From contig JAHELQ010000103.1 in the NCBI GenBank assembly GCA_024644125.1, positions 1 through 13,084 of the forward strand: a stretch of 13,084 bases of DNA. The letters run 5' to 3'. The DNA is from Candidatus Aminicenantota bacterium (lineage in GTDB: Bacteria > Acidobacteriota > Aminicenantia > UBA2199). Made by a program: the position numbers and the translations under genes. Positions 8,001 through 13,084 of this stretch are shown here, in pieces; within the stretch, counting starts at the first letter, position 1; each line of letters begins with the position of its first letter. The notes beneath the pieces are model-generated. The model searched no databases. It worked only from the letters and a program-made list of their open reading frames with translations, and had not been told where the DNA came from.

Positions 8001-11000
8001 TATGACCGCCACATCGATATGGATATCTTTCAACATGGAGCGATAACTACTTGTGGCGTAAGGGCCGCCTGCGACAACCAGCGTAGCGGGAACCCATTGC
8101 TTGATCAGGGAGACGGTCTGATGGAAAAAATCCTTATAAAAATTCAGGGTGCGAATGCCGATGACATGGGGTTGGAAATCCATAATGATAGCTTTAAGTT
8201 CATCGAAGTTATCGTAGTCGATCCGGGAGGAGATGATTTTCCCCCGCACACCGTCGCCCAATTTTTTGTCCAGATAGGTCTGGACATACATCAAACCTAA
8301 TGATGGATCCACCACATCATAGATGACATTATGACGGTCATGCCGGAAATAGGCCGAAATATCCATCAACAGCACCCGGATGGCGTCATGCCGGGGCTTT
8401 TTTGCCGGAAACGCCGAGCGAATCTTTTCATTGATATTCTCGACTTTTCCCCAATTCTCAGGTAAAAATTCGGCATCCAGTTCTTCCCGTTCAATTCCTA
8501 TGTATTGCAAAAAATCATCGAAATTATTGAATTTCACCGGCAAGAAACTATTGTATTTTTGCATCAGCTCATCTTCGGTGGTGGCCCGCATCAATGGAGG
8601 CAAAACACTTCGCATCCGCTCGCCGAGCATCAAATATTCGGAGGCGAATTCAGATTGATATTGGTGGGAAAAACGCCTTGAGAACGGCAGGGTATCCGGT
8701 AGTTCATTGTAACCCAGGCGATCCGCTCCCACGATCGCCTCCTTCGACACGCCATTCTCCAACGCCAATCGCTCCATATCTGTATTGGGATATATTTTCA
8801 TCACATGCAAATAAGGGAAATGGATCCATTTTAATTGCTTCAGGAATTCGAGTGTATGCATCGCCTCTTCTTCCGTCTCGGTGGGAATACCATGCAATAT
8901 CTGAGTCTCCAATATGATTTGAGGATGTTTATCAAGAAAATATTCAATATTTTTATGCAAGCGGTCGATATCGAGATTTTTTCGTACCAGTTTTTGCAGC
9001 CGAGAAGAGGTGGTTTCCAGCGCCAGATCGATTGATACAGCTCCTGCTTCCGCCATCAAGTCGATATAATCTTCGGTCAAAATATCGCCCCGCAGTCCGT
9101 TGGGGAAATACATAAACAGTGAGAGCCGGTTTTTGATGATCATCCGAAGAAATTTCGCGCTCTCTTCAATGTTGAAATTGGGCAGATCGTCCACAAACGC
9201 GAAGCGGCGAACGCCCATATCGTAATACATTTTGATCTCTTCGAACATATTCTCGCCGCTCCGGTTCACATACTTATTGTTGGGCCAGATTTTAAAACAA
9301 TAAGCGCAATTGAAAACGCACCCTCTGCTGAAATGAAATGTGAGCGCATTTTTCATCATGGATTGACCGATGTACGGGCTGTATTTTTCATAATCCATAT
9401 AGGAACGGTCAGGAAATTGCAAGCTATCTAGTTCTTCTTCCATAGGCCGACGATTCGTCGCCACTGGTTCCACGAACGCACGTTCAAAACTCTCCAGTAG
9501 CGCAAATTGGAAAGGGCGAATGTCCGGCTCGCTGGTGAGCAGAATCCGGGCGTTGCTGTCACTCAAAATCATACGCAATCGTTCCTGGGGATACGCAGGA
9601 TCCAATGGCAAATAACAGGCGCCAGTTTTCATTATCGCCAAAATACCGGTCACCACAGCTACAGGATTCTCCATCATAATCGCCACTGTCGCGCCCCGGC
9701 CAGCTCCGAGGGAAGCAAGTCTGGAAGACCATTTCGAAGCGTCGATATTTAAAATTTCATATGAAAGCGCACTATCTTTATATACAACGGCCACACTATC
9801 CGGTGTTCTCTGCGCCTGGTCCTCGAATAATTGGTGCGCTGTTTTATTCAGAGGAAATTCTTGCCGGGTATCGTTGAATTCCGCGAGCAACCTCAACCGT
9901 TCGGCTCCGCTCAAATAATCGATATCATCGACTGCGATGTCGCAATCAGCCGCGACGCCGGTTAGAATGGAGTTAAAATGGGAAGCCAGGGCTTCGACGA
10001 ATGACGGATCGAACACTTTGGAATTGTAATTGAAGGTTACCCGGATGGCCGGTCCCGGCATGACAATGATATTGAAATTGTATTCCGTCTGAATAAAGAG
10101 TCCCAATCCTTGCAATTCCATATCTCCACTGCCTGCTGGATCTACATCTTGAAGCCTTTCCTTGTAGGGATAATTTTCGAATACCAATATATGGTTGACG
10201 AGATCGCGCTTCAGTGGCGAACATGATTGAACCTCCGCAAGAGGCAGATATTCGAAAGGTTTGGCTTGAATCGTCCTATCTTTAACCTCGGCCAACAAGT
10301 GACTGAAACTCTGGCGGGGGGACGCGCTCACCCGGACCGGTACGGCATTGATAAAAGTGCCGACCATATCTTCCACTCCCTCGATCTCCGCCGGCCTTCC
10401 GGACACGATAGCGCCGTACACAACATCGCGGGTATTGTTGTATTTTTGCAGTAACACACCCCAGGCAGTTTGAAATAGATTATTTAATGTGACATGTCGT
10501 GTGCGACTGATATTGATCAAGATCTCCGTCATCCGGGGCTCGATCATCAAGCGGTGTTCCCGTACGGAATAGCCTGGATCTGCTGCGTTCTCGGGATAAA
10601 AAGACGGGATTTTGACAGGGACGTCATAACCGTCGAGATACCGCTCCCAGAAACGTAAACCTGCAAATTTATCTTTTTGGTCCAACCAACGGATATAATC
10701 CGAATAAGGAGGAACCGGCTCGAGATGGACGGAGCGGCCTTTTTTGAGCATCTCGTAGATTTCGATGAAATCACGTAGAACGATTCCCATGCACCAGCCG
10801 TCCATCAAGATATGATGGGAACTCCAGATCAGTTGGAATTCTTCCGGCCCTCCTTTAATGACGGCGACACGAATCGGGATTTCCTGGAACAGGTCGAATC
10901 CCTTCTGCCGGTCTTCGAGTTTATAACGATCGATAAAAATTCGCCGTTCCTCAGGCGTTTGGTAGGAGATATCAAAATAACGGAACTTCACTTTCCATTC

Positions 11001-11246
11001 TTTTAACACCAATTGCCTGGGTTTCTTGTTTTTATGGTAGAAGAAAAAAGTGCGTAATACATCGTGACGGGCTAGCAGGTGATTGAAGCTTTTTTCGAAA
11101 AGCTCCAGGTCGATTGCAGTCTTGAACATGAAGGACATCTGTAACAACGACGCCTGGGTGCTTTTGTCCATTAGATGGTGAAACAGCATTCCTTCCTGCA
11201 TTGGAGCAAGCGAGTAGATATCTTTGATATCGTTTTTATTGAACAT
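5028..11246 (-). CDS. NRPS C-A(radical SAM/B12 insert)-T-C, 2072 aa
   Basis: This is a complete NRPS. Residues 1-450 are a condensation domain with PMQEGMLFH near the start and an intact HHILMDG (144-150); the N terminus looks like those that accept a chain from an E-ending protein (DCL-like). An A domain starts near 465, with A1 near 500 and A2 (KTGACYLPLDP) at 540-550. It is interrupted at about 606-1130 by a radical SAM domain (Cys643, Cys647, Cys650) and a cobalamin-binding-like domain, then resumes at A3 (YTSGSTGIPKG, 1157-1167) and runs through A5 (YGPTE), A7 (TGDL), A8 and A10 (Lys1506). The specificity residues read D-V-M-N-L-G-I-I-N, which I cannot assign. The carrier domain has LGGHS with Ser1562. 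A second, LCL-like C domain (1615-2045) has SSAQKR and HHIITDG (1755-1761), followed by the tail EDTGDFVF. The frame is unbroken. A Shine-Dalgarno site precedes the ATG. Confidence 0.96.
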   Translation of the reverse strand: MFNKNDIKDIYSLAPMQEGMLFHHLMDKSTQASLLQMSFMFKTAIDLELFEKSFNHLLARHDVLRTFFFYHKNKKPRQLVLKEWKVKFRYFDISYQTPEERRIFIDRYKLEDRQKGFDLFQEIPIRVAVIKGGPEEFQLIWSSHHILMDGWCMGIVLRDFIEIYEMLKKGRSVHLEPVPPYSDYIRWLDQKDKFAGLRFWERYLDGYDVPVKIPSFYPENAADPGYSVREHRLMIEPRMTEILINISRTRHVTLNNLFQTAWGVLLQKYNNTRDVVYGAIVSGRPAEIEGVEDMVGTFINAVPVRVSASPRQSFSHLLAEVKDRTIQAKPFEYLPLAEVQSCSPLKRDLVNHILVFENYPYKERLQDVDPAGSGDMELQGLGLFIQTEYNFNIIVMPGPAIRVTFNYNSKVFDPSFVEALASHFNSILTGVAADCDIAVDDIDYLSGAERLRLLAEFNDTRQEFPLNKTAHQLFEDQAQRTPDSVAVVYKDSALSYEILNIDASKWSSRLASLGAGRGATVAIMMENPVAVVTGILAIMKTGACYLPLDPAYPQERLRMILSDSNARILLTSEPDIRPFQFALLESFERAFVEPVATNRRPMEEELDSLQFPDRSYMDYEKYSPYIGQSMMKNALTFHFSRGCVFNCAYCFKIWPNNKYVNRSGENMFEEIKMYYDMGVRRFAFVDDLPNFNIEESAKFLRMIIKNRLSLFMYFPNGLRGDILTEDYIDLMAEAGAVSIDLALETTSSRLQKLVRKNLDIDRLHKNIEYFLDKHPQIILETQILHGIPTETEEEAMHTLEFLKQLKWIHFPYLHVMKIYPNTDMERLALENGVSKEAIVGADRLGYNELPDTLPFSRRFSHQYQSEFASEYLMLGERMRSVLPPLMRATTEDELMQKYNSFLPVKFNNFDDFLQYIGIEREELDAEFLPENWGKVENINEKIRSAFPAKKPRHDAIRVLLMDISAYFRHDRHNVIYDVVDPSLGLMYVQTYLDKKLGDGVRGKIISSRIDYDNFDELKAIIMDFQPHVIGIRTLNFYKDFFHQTVSLIKQWVPATLVVAGGPYATSSYRSMLKDIHIDVAVIGEGEAAFLDLIQRCIKNGNALPTEEELRTIPSIAFLPEKEKEIARRHSCKIWMIDREERGGATSRSTGENAYIIYTSGSTGIPKGVVIRHRNLVNQVMGIQRLLGAGGHLNFILLAAFTFDVSVMHIFLALSSGARLHLLDNRVKKDPAGLVNFLKRHCIDVVNMVPAFMEALLEYNETKSFRFRYLLLGGEAFSRSLHQRVSSSLLVDHLINIYGPTETAINATHYLCDGDFPGNTVPIGKPLDNYRTYVLDCNRKPVPTGVPGELYIAGAGVAAGYLNRPELTAEKFVPNPIIPTEPAFKTGDLARWLPGGNLEFLGRSDNQVKIRGFRIELDEIRDQMLQQTGVADAAVIVREDEGGGRSICAYYTMASCDCDNHMESCAGVDADPFENVIRQRLAASLPEYMMPSYLVLLEEIPKNAQGKLDRQALPLPQSLVNAVVVHPRDWVEERLAALWAEVVNMSPDAISIDANFFDLGGHSLKATVLISRIHKHLNVRVPMSVLFKTPTIRNLGRYIKESEAERFKPVRPAEKRDYYPLSSAQKRLYIVQNLKTANTSFNMPLTMVLEGDLERKKLETAFKKLIQRHESLRTAFHLKDTEPIQRIFPEVDFSLEYIDISRQRREEGDEAFDMREIERKIVADFVRPFDLSVPGQLRAGLIRTEERVYILMVDLHHIITDGLSMNIMTEEFIALYSGAELELLPLQYKDYSQWLEEERYNGALKAQEEYWLGQFAGGMPEFPLPTDFSRPENPNFEGETLVFQLDRELAGRIKTVCGKYAVTLQIYFTSLLAILMFKYTGCEDFALGTGVAGRRHADLERIIGMFINMLALRVKPRSAKSFDKFLAEVKDTSINAFANQDFQFEELVKKLNLQRDPARNPIFDAVFQMQNLDADDGIIGDFSVKPYKTKKRSSHFDLVIYGVEGDSFINLIMVYSTDLFKKETAERMAADFTAIVRQTVTNPESLLEEIDVFQHKTEAGATEFLEDTGDFVF
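7857..9431 (-). other. Circularly permuted radical SAM/cobalamin-binding insert inside the A domain of protein 2
   Basis: This is a domain-level feature within the 2072-residue NRPS, residues about 606-1130, between A2 and A3. It begins with LDSLQFPDRSYMDYEKY, which resembles the linker that normally sits between the cobalamin and radical SAM domains. The radical SAM core follows with CVFNCAYC (CxxxCxxC, Cys643/647/650), a YYDMG segment and GIPTETEEEA, the counterpart of the family GxPGET motif. From about 954 comes a Rossmann-like domain with DPSLGLMYVQTYL, PHVIGIRTL (from 1026), AGGPYAT and IGEGE (1082-1086), as in cobalamin-binding domains of radical SAM methylases; no DxHxxG is visible. 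It closes with IPSIAFLP (1112-1119). Such enzymes transfer methyl groups to unactivated carbon or do other radical chemistry; the actual reaction here is unknown. Boundaries are approximate. Confidence 0.88.
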
Positions 11247-11253
11247 GTCGTTA

Positions 11254-11257
11254 CCTC
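11254..11257 (-). promoter_or_regulatory. Shine-Dalgarno site of the 2072-aa NRPS
   Basis: The minus strand reads GAGG seven bases before the ATG at 11246, inside the 27-nt gap after the preceding stop codon. It supports this start and separate translation of the two NRPS proteins. Confidence 0.75.
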
Positions 11258-11273
11258 AAATCGATTGGATCCG

Positions 11274-13084
11274 TTATCCTAGATAGCCGAATATATCATC
11301 CAATTCTTCCTGGTCCAGGTCGGTGGCGCTAAAATCGCTGGCTGTTCGGACCGAATCCTTCTTCGCCAGGCAATGATCAGCTATATTTTGAAGAGCCTTC
11401 GAGAAATGGTCGGCAAGCGATTTCACCCTCTCTTCTGAAAAATACCTTGTGTCAAAATCATAAAAGATTCGCAATTGTTCATCCACGATACCAGCGGATA
11501 CCACAAGACGAGCCGAACCTTCCGTTTCTCTTGAAACAGCGGGTGGCAAACGGAATTCCCGGACAGAGAAGATACTTCCCTCGCCTTCGGGGCCGGAAAA
11601 CCCGCCAAAATACGCAAAACCGAAATCACACCTGGTCTTCAATCCCAGAAGTCCGAATCCTGCTCCCCCGTGAGGTACTCCTCTTAATGTCTCTTTTGTA
11701 TAGACCAACGCCCGCCCAGGTTCTTGACGCCCTAAAAGATCCAACACCAGTGGGTAATGGGTGGAAAAGCATCCGCAGACATTCTGAGTATCGAAGCCTT
11801 CGACTATAGTGGTGCGCATCCCCTCATCAACGACAATACGGTGCGCGGCTACACCTGTCCAATCGAGTAAAGCCGATGCGAACGCAGTCATGAGAATATC
11901 CAACGTTTCTGTGTTGTAGGCTCTGTGAACATCATGGGTAATTGCCCGGGTAAGATCCCGATCCAGCTCGAAAGACTCCCGCTGAACCATTCCTTTACCT
12001 GTCTGTGGTGGGTTGCTGGGAGCGACCTGATAATCCAGCGCTCTTTGCCAATATTCGCGTTGTGACGCGATAACGTTCGCTCCGGCCAGTTTACTGAACT
12101 CATCGCTCCATTTCAGAAAGGAACCGCCACTGGAAGTCGATTGGTAAGGGATTCCGCGCTCGATATCCTTATAAAACATCGCTAAATCTCTAAGTATTAT
12201 AGACCATGAGACAGGATCCAAAATGAAGCTATGGATCTCGATGAGAATGATACGATCTTCCGGCTTATTCGGCAGGAATACCCTGACCAGGGGTCCTTCC
12301 GAGAGATTCATGCCGCTGGTTTCCCGGTCAAGAGTGACAGGTGAGTCCGTGATGTCCAGTTCGTAGAGAAAACCCTCCTGCCCACGGGTCGCCTGGGTGG
12401 TTGTCCCGTTTTGGTGACGAATCACTATTCCAAGCGCGTCATGATGAATTACCAATCGCTCCAGCGCCAGGCGCAACATGTGATGATCCAGCATTTTATC
12501 CGTTGCCGCTAGCACCGCCTGGATATGGCGGGAATGTTCGTCCTTTGGTAGCGTCCACAGTTTTAGTTGGTATGGGGTTAGAGGGGCGACTCCAGTACCG
12601 GGTCCCTTATCGCATTTCTTTTCAGCGCTCGTAGCCCGTTCCGCCAGGCAAGCGACCGTGGGGCTTGCCAGAATGTCGTTGATTTCCAGTTTGTATTTTT
12701 GGGACAGCATCCGCGAGGAGATTTGAATCGCCTTGATGGAATCGAGGCCGTGTTCGAAGAAGTTTTCGTAGATTCCGATTTTCTCCAAACCCAGAACTCC
12801 TGAGCTAATTGAGGCTATCATCTCTTCCAGCACATTTCGGGGAGCTACAAATTCAATAGGGCTATTCCCTTCGAAGGGATCAGGCAGTCGGCGTTTGTCC
12901 AATTTCCCATTTGGAGTGAGGGGTATCCGGTCCAGTGTGACAAAATGGCCGGGCACCATGTAAGTGGGAAGATGGCGATTCAGGTAGCCCCGCAAGTCCT
13001 CTGCGCCAATTTTCGTTGTATCGCCGCCTTCAAGCAACCCTTTCAACTCAGTTAAAAATTGAAGGGCGGGATATACCCCCTCGA
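11274..13084 (-). CDS. NRPS, C-terminal part: A-domain tail, T domain, degenerate epimerization domain (5' end outside window)
   Basis: The reading frame is open to the window edge (first whole codon 13082-13080), so the start lies outside; the TTG at 13046 is internal. Residues are numbered from that codon. Residues 1-65 are the C-terminal subdomain of an adenylation domain, with the A10 motif PNGKLDK (Lys60). Residues 75-135 are a carrier domain; Ser115 in the motif HGLDS should carry phosphopantetheine, and Asp before Ser is typical of carriers that feed an epimerization domain. Residues 145-580 resemble an E domain, ending with PHGGAGFG at 470-477 (family PxxGxGYG). However, HHxxxDGxSW reads HSFILDPVSW (His284, Ser285) and EGHGRE reads EGMRTT. 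The normally catalytic second His is Ser, so epimerase activity is doubtful. The acidic, aromatic tail ELDDIFGYLG may be a docking segment. Protein 2 starts with the matching C domain 27 nt downstream. Confidence 0.93.
   Translation of the reverse strand, partial: EGVYPALQFLTELKGLLEGGDTTKIGAEDLRGYLNRHLPTYMVPGHFVTLDRIPLTPNGKLDKRRLPDPFEGNSPIEFVAPRNVLEEMIASISSGVLGLEKIGIYENFFEHGLDSIKAIQISSRMLSQKYKLEINDILASPTVACLAERATSAEKKCDKGPGTGVAPLTPYQLKLWTLPKDEHSRHIQAVLAATDKMLDHHMLRLALERLVIHHDALGIVIRHQNGTTTQATRGQEGFLYELDITDSPVTLDRETSGMNLSEGPLVRVFLPNKPEDRIILIEIHSFILDPVSWSIILRDLAMFYKDIERGIPYQSTSSGGSFLKWSDEFSKLAGANVIASQREYWQRALDYQVAPSNPPQTGKGMVQRESFELDRDLTRAITHDVHRAYNTETLDILMTAFASALLDWTGVAAHRIVVDEGMRTTIVEGFDTQNVCGCFSTHYPLVLDLLGRQEPGRALVYTKETLRGVPHGGAGFGLLGLKTRCDFGFAYFGGFSGPEGEGSIFSVREFRLPPAVSRETEGSARLVVSAGIVDEQLRIFYDFDTRYFSEERVKSLADHFSKALQNIADHCLAKKDSVRTASDFSATDLDQEELDDIFGYLG

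Noticed and set aside
11247..11273. Possible terminator or promoter in the gap between the first two NRPS genes
   Set aside because: Only 27 nt, with short palindromic bits (GGATCC, ATCGAT) but no stable stem followed by a T run, and no convincing -35/-10 pair.
13044..13046. TTG start codon for the first NRPS
   Set aside because: The frame continues unbroken to the window edge with A-domain sequence, so this TTG is an internal Leu codon.

Overview
The whole window is one strand of a nonribosomal peptide synthetase (NRPS) operon. All four coding regions read on the minus strand, so transcription runs from position 13084 towards position 1. Gaps between genes are only 27, 15 and 14 nt, each with a Shine-Dalgarno-like sequence, and no internal promoter or terminator is visible. 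Both ends of the window cut through genes, so the assembly line continues in both directions. I cannot name the organism. It is a bacterium of intermediate GC with ordinary Shine-Dalgarno sites. The density of cobalamin-type radical SAM domains suggests an anaerobic or microaerobic producer, but that is inference.

Layout in transcription order. (1) 13084-11274: the end of an NRPS, with the tail of an A domain, a T domain of the GxDS type and an epimerization-type domain whose HHxxxD motif has lost the second His. (2) 11246-5028: a complete 2072-residue NRPS, C-A-T-C, whose A domain is interrupted between motifs A2 and A3 by about 525 residues carrying a radical SAM domain followed by a cobalamin-binding-like domain. 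(3) 5012-3312: a free-standing cobalamin-type radical SAM enzyme in the normal order (cobalamin-binding, then radical SAM). (4) 3297-1: the start of another NRPS, with only the C-terminal half of a C domain, then an A domain with glutamate-like specificity residues, interrupted at the same A2-A3 junction by a second radical SAM/cobalamin insert.

The striking feature is the pair of adenylation domains that each contain an entire cobalamin-type radical SAM enzyme. The inserts look circularly permuted relative to the usual family order: the stretch that normally links the cobalamin domain to the radical SAM domain is cut, its two halves form the outer borders of the insert, and the usual N and C termini are joined inside. 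I know of A domains interrupted by SAM-dependent methyltransferases at A2-A3 or A8-A9, but not by a permuted B12/radical SAM enzyme. A reasonable inference is in-line radical modification (for example C-methylation at an unactivated carbon) of the residue that the same A domain selects, glutamate in the last module.

The free-standing radical SAM enzyme and the preceding NRPS end in nearly the same short tail (D-x-G-D-F-x-F), which looks like a shared docking tag. The full C domain at the end of protein 2 probably condenses onto the module in protein 4, whose own C domain lacks the catalytic half.
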